64,000 nt of DNA from Spirochaetota bacterium. GTDB lineage: Bacteria; Spirochaetota; GWB1-36-13; JAKPDD01. A program made the position numbers and the translations under genes. Location: positions 62,001 through 126,000 of the forward strand of contig JAKPDD010000008.1 in the NCBI GenBank assembly GCA_029552945.1, given 5' to 3'. The notes beneath the pieces were generated by a model. The model did not search any database, was not told the DNA's origin, and saw only the letters and a program-made list of their open reading frames with translations. Below, piece after piece: positions 17,182 to 26,401 of the stretch (its first letter is position 1; every line of letters begins with the position of its first letter).

Positions 17182-18311
17182 AAAAAGAGGTATTAAAAGG
17201 AAACTATGTAGTCGCATATGCTGTTAAACAGTCTGATATTGACTTTATACCTGTATATCCTATAACTCCCCAAACTTCTATAATAGAAAAACTTGCTGAC
17301 TTTAAAGCAAAAAATGAAATTAAAGCAGATTATGTTCCTATGGAATCTGAGCACTCTGTTATGGCAGCATGCATAGGAGCCTCTCTTGCAAACGCAAGGG
17401 TTTTCACTGCAACATCAGGGCAAGGACTTTTATATATGCATGAACTCCTTCATTGGGCCTCAGGTTCAAGACTCCCTATTGTAATGAGTGTAGTAAATAG
17501 AGCAGTTGCACCTGGATGGAATATCTGGATGGATCAAAGTGATACAATATCTCAACGAGACACAGGATGGATACAAATATATACTTCAAACCATCAGGAG
17601 GTTTATGACCATATAATTATGGCATATAAACTTGCTGAAAAAATTAATCTACCTGTAATGGTTATACTCGATGCTTTTTTTCTTTCACATACAATATCAG
17701 ACCTTATAATAGAAGATGATGAAAAGATAAAAAAGTTTTTACCTCCTAAAAAAGATCTTCCTTTTGGAATAGACTTTAATAATCCAAGATCAATAGGAAG
17801 TCTTTCCGACCCATCAAACTATATGGAGTTTAGAAAAAAGATAGCAGATGCTTTTATTGAGGCTGAAAGTGAGATAGAAAAAATATATGATGAGTTTAAT
17901 ATTATATTTAACAGAAAATATGAAGTTTATGAAAAATATATGGATCATGATGCAGATTATATTATAGTTACAACTGGAACACTATTTGAAAACTCAATGT
18001 TAGCAGCCGATTCTTTACGAAAAAGTGGAATAAAAACTGGAGTATTAAAGGTAAGGTTTTTAAGACCATTTATAAAAAATAACCTAAGAAATTTTCTTAA
18101 AGGCAAAAAAGTAATAGTTATAGACAGAAACTATTCTTTTGGTAAAGGTGGTGTATTTGCTGAAGAGCTAAGAAGTATAATTAACGAAGATGTTTATTCT
18201 GTTATAGCAGGACTTGGGGGAAGGGATGTCCCACCAAAAACTATTGAGCAAATAGTTATAAAAGTTATTAAAGAAAAAAAAGACTTTTGGGAGACAAATA
18301 TATATGTATGA
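17178..18311 (+). CDS. porA: pyruvate:ferredoxin oxidoreductase, alpha subunit (GTG start)
   Basis: The alpha subunit carries the pyrimidine-binding/transketolase-like domains that bind the 2-oxoacid. Visible family motifs are YPITPQTSI at residue ~26, VPMESEHSVMAACIGAS, the TSGQGLLYMHE segment and RDTGWIQIYTSNHQEVYD. The C-terminal part (VITTGT, KVRFLRPF) is the swivel-type domain. The start is GTG at 17178, with GGGAGG 7 bases upstream and a 4-base overlap with the preceding stop codon. Its 377 residues fit PorA. Confidence 0.93.
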   Translation: MKKEVLKGNYVVAYAVKQSDIDFIPVYPITPQTSIIEKLADFKAKNEIKADYVPMESEHSVMAACIGASLANARVFTATSGQGLLYMHELLHWASGSRLPIVMSVVNRAVAPGWNIWMDQSDTISQRDTGWIQIYTSNHQEVYDHIIMAYKLAEKINLPVMVILDAFFLSHTISDLIIEDDEKIKKFLPPKKDLPFGIDFNNPRSIGSLSDPSNYMEFRKKIADAFIEAESEIEKIYDEFNIIFNRKYEVYEKYMDHDADYIIVTTGTLFENSMLAADSLRKSGIKTGVLKVRFLRPFIKNNLRNFLKGKKVIVIDRNYSFGKGGVFAEELRSIINEDVYSVIAGLGGRDVPPKTIEQIVIKVIKEKKDFWETNIYV

Positions 18312-19170
18312 GACTAAAATGAATAAAGGCCACCTGGCATGTGCAGGGTGTGGTGCAACTATAGCAATGGGGTTAGCCTCAGGAAAATTCCCTGAAAAAT
18401 CTGTTGTTGTAATTCCAGCATCATGCTGGTCTGTAATAGGTGGGCCTTTACCTTATAGAACATTAAATATTCCTTCAGTACACACAGCTTTTGCATGTGC
18501 TCCAGCTGTTGCAACAGGAATATACTATGCTCTTGCTAAAAAGTATAAAGACCATAGAGTTATAGTATGGGCAGGTGATGGTAGCAGTTTTGATATAGGA
18601 CTTCAATCATTATCTGGTGCATTAGAGAGAGGAATACCTTTTACCTATATATGCTATGATAATGAAGCTTACATGAATACAGGAATACAAAGATCATCAG
18701 CAACACCACTATATACAATTACTACCACTACTCCGGAAAATGCGTTTAAAAAAGAGAATAAAAAAAACTTTCTGGAGATAGCAATAGCTCACAATATTGA
18801 ATATGCTGCAACAGCAACAATTGCATTTCCCGATGACTTAAAAAAGAAAGTAGAAAAAGCAGTATCAACAAAAGGCCCCTCAGTAATTCATATTTTTTCA
18901 CCATGCCCAACAGGTCAAGGTTTTAAAGAGATGGAGAGTGTAAAAATATCAAGACTTGCTGGAATATCAGGTTTTTTCCCTATCTATGAATATGAAAATG
19001 AAAAATACAAAATCAATATAGAACCTGACTTTTCAAGGCTCAAAGAATATATTACTATGCAAAAGAGATTTGCCTCTATTGACGATGAGTCATTAAAAAA
19101 AATTGAAAAGATTGTTATACAAAACTTTAATAGACTGAAAAAAAAGAGTTTATTATCTTTAAATAACTAA
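18304..19170 (+). CDS. porB: pyruvate:ferredoxin oxidoreductase, beta subunit
   Basis: This subunit binds thiamine diphosphate and an iron-sulfur cluster. The N-terminal CAGCGA is the first pair of cluster ligands, with a further conserved C in PSPCPTG-like IFSPCPTG. GDGSSFDIG is the ThDP/Mg motif, followed by the NEAYMNTGIQRSSATP segment, which is typical of pyruvate rather than 2-oxoglutarate enzymes. The 288-residue length fits. It overlaps the end of porA by 8 bases and closes the porG-fusion-porA-porB operon. Confidence 0.93.
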   Translation: MYETKMNKGHLACAGCGATIAMGLASGKFPEKSVVVIPASCWSVIGGPLPYRTLNIPSVHTAFACAPAVATGIYYALAKKYKDHRVIVWAGDGSSFDIGLQSLSGALERGIPFTYICYDNEAYMNTGIQRSSATPLYTITTTTPENAFKKENKKNFLEIAIAHNIEYAATATIAFPDDLKKKVEKAVSTKGPSVIHIFSPCPTGQGFKEMESVKISRLAGISGFFPIYEYENEKYKINIEPDFSRLKEYITMQKRFASIDDESLKKIEKIVIQNFNRLKKKSLLSLNN

Positions 19171-19187
19171 AAATTTGAGGTTTAAAA

Positions 19188-19595
19188 ATGGTAGTAGAAC
19201 TATCTGATCAAAGTATTGAGAAACTTGTCAATTTATTATCTCAAAAATCAAGCCCAACTGTAGATATAATTGTATCACTAATTCCTATAGTAGGAATAAT
19301 TGGTGGGTGTTTTGTATTCTTTTCAATATTCTTATTCTATTACAAACAGAGGATTTTAATAATTCAAACTGGAAATTACAAACCATTTAAAGTAAATTGG
19401 AACCTTGTGCTTATACTTACAGGCATGGTAACAACATTTGTAGGTATTGCTATAACAACAGTCTTTATTATTAACAAGGTTTATGGTTTTGAACTTTTAG
19501 GTGGATTAATTCCACTTTTCACTGGACTTGCTATTATATTTACTTATATTATAAGTAATAAGGTGAGAAGTGGAAGAGAAGAAAATAATAGATGA
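19188..19595 (+). CDS. small membrane protein of an ECF sigma module
   Basis: I do not recognise this family with certainty. The 135-residue protein has a short N-terminal helix, then three hydrophobic segments (about 24-50, 70-94 and 99-121) and a basic tail (KVRSGREENNR). It overlaps the sigma-factor gene by 26 bases, and a third membrane protein follows, so the three are co-transcribed. Membrane proteins in this setting often modulate the sigma factor. It starts only 17 bases after porB, with GAGG before the ATG, and could be read through from the por operon. Confidence 0.6.
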   Translation: MVVELSDQSIEKLVNLLSQKSSPTVDIIVSLIPIVGIIGGCFVFFSIFLFYYKQRILIIQTGNYKPFKVNWNLVLILTGMVTTFVGIAITTVFIINKVYGFELLGGLIPLFTGLAIIFTYIISNKVRSGREENNR

Positions 19596-20103
19596 AATTA
19601 AAAATGGTAATTTTAATAGAATAAAAGAGATTATAGAAAAATATAGCCCTTTAGGATTTAGAATACTTTTAAACTTTACTGGTTCAAAAATAGAAGCAGA
19701 GGAAATATTGCAAGATATATGGGTAAAAATATATGACAAAATTATATATATAAAAGAGCCTGATAAGTTTAAATATTGGTTTTTAAAAGTTATTTATAAT
19801 AGAATAAAAAATATGAAATACCCCCCAAAAAACGAAGATATAAATGAAAATAATTTAACTATAATTTACAACCAAAATGAAGTTTTAGATAAAGAGATAA
19901 TTAATAAATTAGATAAAATTGTAAGAAATCTTGATATAAAATACCAGATGCCAATAGTTTTATTTTATTTTGAAAACTTTGATTATAATCAGATAAGTGA
20001 AGTTTTAGAAAAAAACATAAATACAGTAAAGTCCCTTATTAAAAGGGGGAAAGAGATTATAAGAAAAAAATTGGAAGAGGAAGGTATAAAATGGAAAGAT
20101 TAG
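19570..20103 (+). CDS. ECF-type RNA polymerase sigma factor (GTG start)
   Basis: A 177-residue sigma-70-family factor with only regions 2 and 4. Region 2 spans ~20-95 (EEILQDIWVKIYDKI and FKYWFLKVIYNRIKN, the -10 and core-binding part). Region 4 spans ~115-170, with the helix-turn-helix FDYNQISEVLEKNINTVKSLIKRGKEIIRKKL that reads the -35. It starts with GTG at 19570, preceded by AAGGTGAG. It overlaps the preceding membrane protein by 26 bases and the next by 13, a typical sigma/anti-sigma arrangement. The regulon is unknown. Confidence 0.88.
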   Translation: MEEKKIIDEIKNGNFNRIKEIIEKYSPLGFRILLNFTGSKIEAEEILQDIWVKIYDKIIYIKEPDKFKYWFLKVIYNRIKNMKYPPKNEDINENNLTIIYNQNEVLDKEIINKLDKIVRNLDIKYQMPIVLFYFENFDYNQISEVLEKNINTVKSLIKRGKEIIRKKLEEEGIKWKD

Positions 20104-20474
20104 ATGAATTACTATATAAACTAGGAGAAAATAAAAGAAATAATCCGGAAGAGAGTATAAACCCAAACTTTACAGAAAAAACAATTGAAATAATAAAAAG
20201 AAAAAAAAGAGATTTTTTTATACATTCAGCTTTAATATTTGCAATTTTTATACTTATAACTTATATAAGTGGGTTAACATTAACTTCTGTTAAACATAAT
20301 ATGAATAGTCTAAAAATATACATATTTTTATCATTATCTTTCTTCCTAATTTCATTTACACTATTCTGGATTATAAGTAATGAAAGATTAATAGAAAAGT
20401 TTATAAATAAATTTTTTGGTAAAAATTTTGTTAATAATTACATAAATAACAAAAAATGCCATTTTACAGAGTAA
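20091..20474 (+). CDS. probable anti-sigma-like two-helix membrane protein
   Basis: The 127-residue protein begins with a hydrophilic ~40-residue cytoplasmic part followed by two membrane helices (~41-63 and ~76-95) and a basic tail. Overlap with the ECF sigma gene (13 bases) suggests that it controls the sigma factor. It lacks the H-x3-C-x2-C zinc anti-sigma motif, so the assignment rests on position and topology only. The gap that follows (20475-20562) has no clear terminator. Confidence 0.5.
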   Translation: MERLDELLYKLGENKRNNPEESINPNFTEKTIEIIKRKKRDFFIHSALIFAIFILITYISGLTLTSVKHNMNSLKIYIFLSLSFFLISFTLFWIISNERLIEKFINKFFGKNFVNNYINNKKCHFTE

Positions 20475-20562
20475 AAAGTAAGATCTTAAATACTACAAAA
20501 TTATAATATTAAAAGACAATTAAAATCATATTATTCACTTTTTTTACATATAGTTTAAAAAA

Positions 20563-21750
20563 TTAATACTCAAACGTAACTTCAAAACCAAAATAATTAG
20601 ATACATAATTATTGTTGAGTAAAAGATCATTATTATTAGACTTGCCTATCCTTAAAACGTAAACAGGCTTAAAAGAAAAAACATCATCATTTTTATAATC
20701 ATAAGCTAAAGATAAACCATAATATAAATCCCACTCAGTCTTTGAATAATCAAGAGCCCCACTCCCATCATTTTTAGAAGGATGCCTAGCAGAATAAGAC
20801 TTATACCCAATGTTTGGAGTTATAGAAATTGTACTACTTGATGAAAGAAAAATTAATAAAGATAATGAAAACTCAATAGAATTGTAATCCAAATAATCCT
20901 TATTAAAGTCTATTTGAAGTGTTGAATAATCAATAATTTTTCTATAATTATAGTTTGAATTATAATTTATAAAGTTTATTGACAATTCAAGACTAAAATC
21001 ATATTTCTGATAAACAGCATTAAACTTTAACATATTTATAAAATCATACTGATTTTCCTTGCTCATTATATTAACTGAATTTACATAAAGATCTGGATAT
21101 ATTCTATATATTAATGAATATTCAAAAATTAAAAGTAAAAAACTCTTAAAATCTATTGATGCATCAAAATCAAACTGCCAAAAGTTTTGCTTTACAGAAC
21201 CTGAAACACCTTCTATAAGATTAATTGCTTCAGTTTCAAGGTCAGTATAATTTGGAAACCACACATAAGATATATTAACACCAGATCCTAAAATAAGTTT
21301 AGGTGATAAATTATAGGTAAGACTACTACCTATCCCAGTTTTACCAAAGTTATATAATCCCTCAGTCCATTTTTCATTACCAATATTGTAAAACTCATAC
21401 AAAAAATCCAGTTTAAACTCAAAAACAGTATTATCAATAGGATAAAAAAACTTTGTCAAAAAATAGTTATCAAAACTCCTTGATGTAAAGTTTCCTGAAG
21501 AATAACCTTTTATCCCAGGTCCATTATAATCAAGGTTATATACAAATAGAGTATCAAGACCTATTAAATTATCTTTGTAAGCAAAGTATGCATTTATTGA
21601 GTTTGTAGCATCAAGGTCTAAATCTACATTTTTTGGTTTATTAAAAATAAAACCCTGCTCCACTCCCATCTTAGCAAGGAATACTGATGAAGAATAAAGA
21701 TTAATAGAAAATACTATGCTTAATAAAAATAAAAATTTTTTTATCACCAT
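20563..21750 (-). CDS. predicted outer-membrane beta-barrel protein
   Basis: A signal peptide (residues 1-20, INLYSS) is followed by ~375 residues of alternating hydrophobic/polar strands rich in Tyr, Phe, Asn and Ser. The protein ends in FEVTFEY, a terminal aromatic strand of the type recognised by the barrel-assembly machinery. I see no known porin family motif. It is the last gene of a FecR-domain/barrel/barrel cluster on this strand, 9 bases after the preceding gene. AGGGGGC lies before the ATG. It is probably a surface channel or structural protein of the outer membrane. Confidence 0.6.
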   Translation of the reverse strand: MVIKKFLFLLSIVFSINLYSSSVFLAKMGVEQGFIFNKPKNVDLDLDATNSINAYFAYKDNLIGLDTLFVYNLDYNGPGIKGYSSGNFTSRSFDNYFLTKFFYPIDNTVFEFKLDFLYEFYNIGNEKWTEGLYNFGKTGIGSSLTYNLSPKLILGSGVNISYVWFPNYTDLETEAINLIEGVSGSVKQNFWQFDFDASIDFKSFLLLIFEYSLIYRIYPDLYVNSVNIMSKENQYDFINMLKFNAVYQKYDFSLELSINFINYNSNYNYRKIIDYSTLQIDFNKDYLDYNSIEFSLSLLIFLSSSSTISITPNIGYKSYSARHPSKNDGSGALDYSKTEWDLYYGLSLAYDYKNDDVFSFKPVYVLRIGKSNNNDLLLNNNYVSNYFGFEVTFEY

Positions 21751-21759
21751 ACTTGCCCC

Positions 21760-22473
21760 CTAAAAACTAACACTTATTCCTGGATGGATTATTACAGGTG
21801 AATCAGGATAGAAACCTAAAAAAAACGAAAAAGTCTCACCACCAAAAACAAGTTTTGCAAATAACCTTGCAGAAATTATATTATACCCTATCTGAATTCC
21901 TTTATAAGAACCCTCTTTTTCTATAAGCATACTTACAAAAAAAGCAGGATCAATATAAAACTCTTTAATATATGAAGCACTCTTGATCATATCTTTTAAA
22001 GTTCTGTCAGAGACTTGCTCTTCAATAATATCTCTAAAGTTAAAACTTACATATCCTATAGATATCTTTGAACCAAAAGAAAATATAACATTATCAAGGT
22101 CCTTTGAAATACTTATAAAGGGGCTTGCACCAAACATGTTTATATCTTTTGCTTTATCAAGCCCATCGATGTATTTTATAAGCTTTATTCCCCAGAAATA
22201 CCACAAACCACAACCTGCATTAAAATTTAAGTCATTAATTCTTAGTTTTGCATTATAAGAACCATTTGCAACACCTATAACATGGAGTAATAAGTTTGTA
22301 CTTATTCTGTTACTAGAAAATGGAAGATTATTATCAGTATCTGTTTCAATATCAAGAAAAAATATTTTTGGGTTCTTTACAAAGTCCGATAGTGTTTTAT
22401 AAAGATCACTCTCAAAACTTGCAAAATTATAAAAAGGAATAAATATTAACAATATAAAAATATATCTTTTCAT
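21760..22473 (-). CDS. exported protein, probable small outer-membrane barrel
   Basis: The 237-residue protein has a signal peptide (1-18) and a body with repeated amphipathic strands, ending in the aromatic strand IIHPGISVSF. There are no enzymatic motifs. It lies between a FecR-domain protein gene (13 bases upstream) and a larger barrel gene (9 bases downstream), so the three appear to form one envelope operon. AAAGGT precedes the ATG. Family unknown; the barrel assignment rests on the terminal strand and composition. Confidence 0.5.
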   Translation of the reverse strand: MKRYIFILLIFIPFYNFASFESDLYKTLSDFVKNPKIFFLDIETDTDNNLPFSSNRISTNLLLHVIGVANGSYNAKLRINDLNFNAGCGLWYFWGIKLIKYIDGLDKAKDINMFGASPFISISKDLDNVIFSFGSKISIGYVSFNFRDIIEEQVSDRTLKDMIKSASYIKEFYIDPAFFVSMLIEKEGSYKGIQIGYNIISARLFAKLVFGGETFSFFLGFYPDSPVIIHPGISVSF

Positions 22474-22486
22474 ATTATTTACCTTT

Positions 22487-23821
22487 TTACTTTACAAGTT
22501 CATTTATAATCATAAAGCCTATATCAGGTAATACATGAAAATATATACCACTTGGGTTTGTAATAAGCCCACCAATCTGCGTCATATCATCAAAAATAAA
22601 CTTAAATGACATACTCATCAAAAAGTCAGATGAAAGTTCCATATCTTTATATACAGGTACTATACTACCATCCTCTTTTAAAAGATATACCTTTAAAACA
22701 AGACTTGAAGCCCCCAAAGTATAATTTGCACTAAGATATGGATCAGTCTCATTTACCTGTTTAAGCTTTGTATAATCAACACTACTTAAACTTGGTTCGC
22801 TAAGATTATTACTTATACCCATCTGGACAACTTTTGCCATAGGATTTGATTTATCTTCATATATCTTCATTCTTGTTGTGTATATTCCGTCTATCTGAAT
22901 AATATTTATAATTCGCTCCCTCTCTTTACTACTCCCAGATATTATATCCATCACACCATCAATATTTGTAGGTATAACATCCTCATATATTCCTCTATAT
23001 TCAAGAACATTTAAAAAACCATTATTTTTTTTAGTAATATTAACTATCTGTAAAGTATTATCTGAAAGCTTTCTTAATGTCTGACTTACTCTTACAACAT
23101 TACCCTCTTCATCAGTTACAGTCCTTCCAGTTATAAAGTCTGTTTTCCTATTCTCCCCTATAAAAAACCTGTCTCTATTAGCAAAACCTATTGATTTGTA
23201 AAGACTTTTTCTTAAAAAATTCTTTTCAAAATATGATTTTAAGTCTTTAAATCTAATAATAGATGGAAGGTTAGATTTCGCAAGAACAAGATCTTCTGTA
23301 CTAAAATCTCTTATATCAAGACCTGACTTCTTTAATATACCAACTTTCCCTTTTTCAATAAGTCTTTCAACACTTTTATTACCAAAATATACACTACCCT
23401 CAAGTACATAAAGTTTATGAGAATCACTATCTTCAATATCGTATATAAACTCTGTTCCCCTTACACCAGCATTCGAAGTTGGTGTTTTTACCATAAAAGT
23501 ATTTCCAGATAAAAGCTTATTTACCTTAACCCATATCTTACCATTAGAAAAATCAACGTTAATATTAGGTAATAATGACAACACTGAAACTCTTGTATTT
23601 GATGATAGTTTTATACTAAACTCATCACTACCTATTATTGCAACAGACTTATTACCAGTTTCAACAACAGCATTTAGAGGTATCAAATCCCCTGTCTTAA
23701 CTATAAAAACATTATTATCTACATAATACTTAACATCACCTATAACAAATAATATTTTGACCTCATTTGCAAAAACATTAATAGATAAAATAAAAAATAG
23801 AGAAAATAAAAACTTTTTCAT
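22487..23821 (-). CDS. FecR-domain exported protein
   Basis: After a signal peptide (1-18) comes a FecR domain (about 40-160) with the hallmark VKTPTSNAGVRGTEFIYDI and a following LEGSVYF strand. FecR domains without an anti-sigma membrane helix are common in exported proteins of spirochaetes and probably act as ligand- or polysaccharide-binding beta modules. The C-terminal ~270 residues are unassigned. It heads an operon with two predicted barrels. AAGGAGG lies 5 bases before the ATG, so it should be translated well. No TonB-dependent receptor is encoded nearby. Confidence 0.75.
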   Translation of the reverse strand: MKKFLFSLFFILSINVFANEVKILFVIGDVKYYVDNNVFIVKTGDLIPLNAVVETGNKSVAIIGSDEFSIKLSSNTRVSVLSLLPNINVDFSNGKIWVKVNKLLSGNTFMVKTPTSNAGVRGTEFIYDIEDSDSHKLYVLEGSVYFGNKSVERLIEKGKVGILKKSGLDIRDFSTEDLVLAKSNLPSIIRFKDLKSYFEKNFLRKSLYKSIGFANRDRFFIGENRKTDFITGRTVTDEEGNVVRVSQTLRKLSDNTLQIVNITKKNNGFLNVLEYRGIYEDVIPTNIDGVMDIISGSSKERERIINIIQIDGIYTTRMKIYEDKSNPMAKVVQMGISNNLSEPSLSSVDYTKLKQVNETDPYLSANYTLGASSLVLKVYLLKEDGSIVPVYKDMELSSDFLMSMSFKFIFDDMTQIGGLITNPSGIYFHVLPDIGFMIINELVK

Positions 23822-23951
23822 ACATCCTCCTTTTCTATCTTCAGTATTTACAATTAAAAATTAAATTGTAAATTAAAAATAAAAGGAAATTTTAGACTTA
23901 ATATATAATAATAACTAAAAAAGAATAAAAATAAAATTTTTTAAATAAAAT

Positions 23952-25817
23952 TTAAGATTTATTATTAATGTTATTTCTATTCTTCCCTTTTTTTATTTTC
24001 AATGTATAAGAGCATTCAGGATATCTTTCACATCCAAAAAAAGGCCCATACTTTCCCTCTCTTTTTATAAGCCTTGAACCACATTTTGGGCATGGTTCAC
24101 TGTAATAAACCTGTATCCCTTGAACATATTTTGACTTTAAAATAGTGTAATCAAAAGACTGACTATTATTTAATGAAGATGTAACTACAGAGTAAAACTC
24201 ATTTAAAACCTTTAATCTGGATGAATCTCTTGTTTCTATTTTATCAAGTTCTTCTTCCATTTTTGATGTAAACTCTTTACAAATAAGGTCTTTAAAATAA
24301 TTAGAAAGTATAGCATCAACTGTAAAACCAAGTTTTGTAGGTTTCAACGAGTTTTTATATCTTTCTATATATCTTCTACTAAGCAGTATTGAGACAGTTG
24401 TACTATATGTTGAAGGTCTTCCTATCCCCTCCTTTTCCATTTTTTCAATTATTGAAGCTTCAGTATATCTGGGTGGGGGGCTTGTTTCTCTTTTTTTTAT
24501 AGTAATTTTATAAGGTATTAAATTCCCCAAATTAAACTCTTCAATAACATTGAATTTGGATACTGGATAAAACTTCTCAAATCCAATATCTATAAGTTTA
24601 TAAAAAACACCTTCCCATATACCTCCATTATTATTAAGCTTAACCTCTATTTTTTCCCACACTGACGGTTTCATCTGTGTTGCAATAAACCTGTTATATA
24701 TAAGTTCATAAAGTTTAAAAGAATCAGGATCAAGATATTTTTTAACCACCTCTGGAGTAAGTCTTATATCAGTAGGCCTTATAGCTTCATGGGCATCTTG
24801 TACCTTATTTGAGTTTTTAAAAGTCCTTATAGCAGGAGAAATAAATTCTGGATAATTCTCCTTTATATAAAATCTAAGTGATTTAAGAGCAAGATCAGAA
24901 ACCCTCACCGAGTCTGTTCTCATATAGGTTATGAGTCCTGTAATCTTGTTATCAATCTTTACTCCCTCATAAAGTTCCTGTGCTATTTTCATAGTCTTAT
25001 AAGAACTGAACTTAAGCCTATTAAAAGCCTCTTTTTGTAAAGAACTTGTAGTAAAAGGGGGTAGAGAATAAACAAACTTCTTTTCTCTTGATATACTTTC
25101 TATTTTAAACTCTTTTTCAAGAGATCTTTTATAATTATCAAGTTCATCTTTATTTTTAAAAGGTGACTTTTTATCAGCAATACTTAAAAGATTAAACTTA
25201 TATATATCTTGATTATTTTTAAACTCAGCAAACATTTGAAAAAATGTCTCAGGAACAAAGTCAATTATCTCTTTTTCTCTCTCAACAATAAAATTAAGTA
25301 CTGTTGATTGAACTCTACCTGCTGAAAGTTTATTATTTTTTAGTCTTTTCCATAAGAAAGGTGACAGATAAAAACCAATTATCCTATCAATTATTCTCCT
25401 GGTGATTTGAGATTCAACCCTATCAATATTTATTTGTGTTGGATTTTCAAGTGCTTTTAATACTTCATCTCTTGTTATTTCATGAAGAATAAGTCTCTTT
25501 ATATCTTTATCTGGAGAGTCTTTTTTTATCTCCCTTTCTATATGATATCCAATAGCCTCTCCTTCTCTATCAGGGTCTGTTGCTAAAAAGACAGTAGTTG
25601 AGACTTTAGCCTTCTCTTTTATAGCTTCAAGATCCTTTTCTCTATTCTTAATAACTTCAAAAAAAGGTATAAACATATTATCAACATCAATTCCTAAACT
25701 CTTCTTTGGAAGGTCTATAACATGCCCTTTTGATGCAATAACACTGTAACCTTTATCTTTAAGATATGCTGATATTGTTTTTGCTTTTTTGGGTGACTCA
25801 ACAATTATAAGTTTCAT
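23952..25817 (-). CDS. topA: DNA topoisomerase I (type IA), single zinc finger
   Basis: TopA relaxes negatively supercoiled DNA by a 5'-phosphotyrosine intermediate. The TOPRIM domain is at the N-terminus (KLIIVESPKKAKTI and ATDPDREGEAI, metal-binding acidic residues). The active-site tyrosine is Y298 in ITYMRTDSVR. The 621-residue protein is short for the family because the C-terminus has only one four-cysteine zinc finger (CPKC...GCERYPEC, ~580-610), where E. coli has several zinc and ribbon domains. Its ATG overlaps the dut stop (ATGA), so the two are translationally coupled. Confidence 0.96.
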   Translation of the reverse strand: MKLIIVESPKKAKTISAYLKDKGYSVIASKGHVIDLPKKSLGIDVDNMFIPFFEVIKNREKDLEAIKEKAKVSTTVFLATDPDREGEAIGYHIEREIKKDSPDKDIKRLILHEITRDEVLKALENPTQINIDRVESQITRRIIDRIIGFYLSPFLWKRLKNNKLSAGRVQSTVLNFIVEREKEIIDFVPETFFQMFAEFKNNQDIYKFNLLSIADKKSPFKNKDELDNYKRSLEKEFKIESISREKKFVYSLPPFTTSSLQKEAFNRLKFSSYKTMKIAQELYEGVKIDNKITGLITYMRTDSVRVSDLALKSLRFYIKENYPEFISPAIRTFKNSNKVQDAHEAIRPTDIRLTPEVVKKYLDPDSFKLYELIYNRFIATQMKPSVWEKIEVKLNNNGGIWEGVFYKLIDIGFEKFYPVSKFNVIEEFNLGNLIPYKITIKKRETSPPPRYTEASIIEKMEKEGIGRPSTYSTTVSILLSRRYIERYKNSLKPTKLGFTVDAILSNYFKDLICKEFTSKMEEELDKIETRDSSRLKVLNEFYSVVTSSLNNSQSFDYTILKSKYVQGIQVYYSEPCPKCGSRLIKREGKYGPFFGCERYPECSYTLKIKKGKNRNNINNKS

Positions 25818-26329
25818 TTTTTTCCAGTACTCCCAAATCCATTTTTACCTCTGTCAGTTTCTTTAAGATTACTAAAATCATATACTTCAACAAAAAGAGA
25901 ATCATTATTATAAACTTTTCTTATCACAGCTTGAGCAATCCTTTCACCATGTCTTATCTGAATATCTTTTTTACCTAAATTAATTACCATTATACCTATC
26001 TCTCCCCTATAGTCAGGGTCTATTGTCCCTATAGCAAGGAGCCCTTCTCTTGAAAAAAGGCCACTCCTTGACTTTATATCCATCTCCATATCAGGCTCAA
26101 GTTCAACATGCAGCCCAGTAGGTATTACTCTGATTTCATGGGGTTTTATAATAATACTAAAGTCAATTAAGAACTCATCAAAACTAACATTTCTAACCCC
26201 ATTATTATATTCTTCAAGTGCTAAACTAGATAAATCAGCTCTTATATCCCAACCAACAGCATGGCTACTTCCTTTTTGTGGTAATAAAGCATACTTACTT
26301 GATCTATATATTTTTATTTTTTCATTCAT
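25814..26329 (-). CDS. dut: dUTP diphosphatase
   Basis: The trimeric dUTPase hydrolyses dUTP to dUMP, keeping uracil out of DNA and supplying the thymidylate pathway. All five family motifs are visible: GWDIRADL, KSRSGLFSREGL (the serine and arginine of the phosphate site), GTIDPDYRGEIG with the catalytic aspartate, GERIAQAVI, and the C-terminal P-loop-like RGKNGFGSTGK. Its 171 residues are slightly longer than usual because of an insert of ~20 residues near 35-55. It is co-transcribed with topA. Confidence 0.96.
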   Translation of the reverse strand: MNEKIKIYRSSKYALLPQKGSSHAVGWDIRADLSSLALEEYNNGVRNVSFDEFLIDFSIIIKPHEIRVIPTGLHVELEPDMEMDIKSRSGLFSREGLLAIGTIDPDYRGEIGIMVINLGKKDIQIRHGERIAQAVIRKVYNNDSLFVEVYDFSNLKETDRGKNGFGSTGKK

Positions 26330-26401
26330 AAAAAACCTTCTTATTTTTTTAAAATTCTAATTTATTAAATTTTAATTAAATATAAACTAAAAGGATAAAG
26401 A

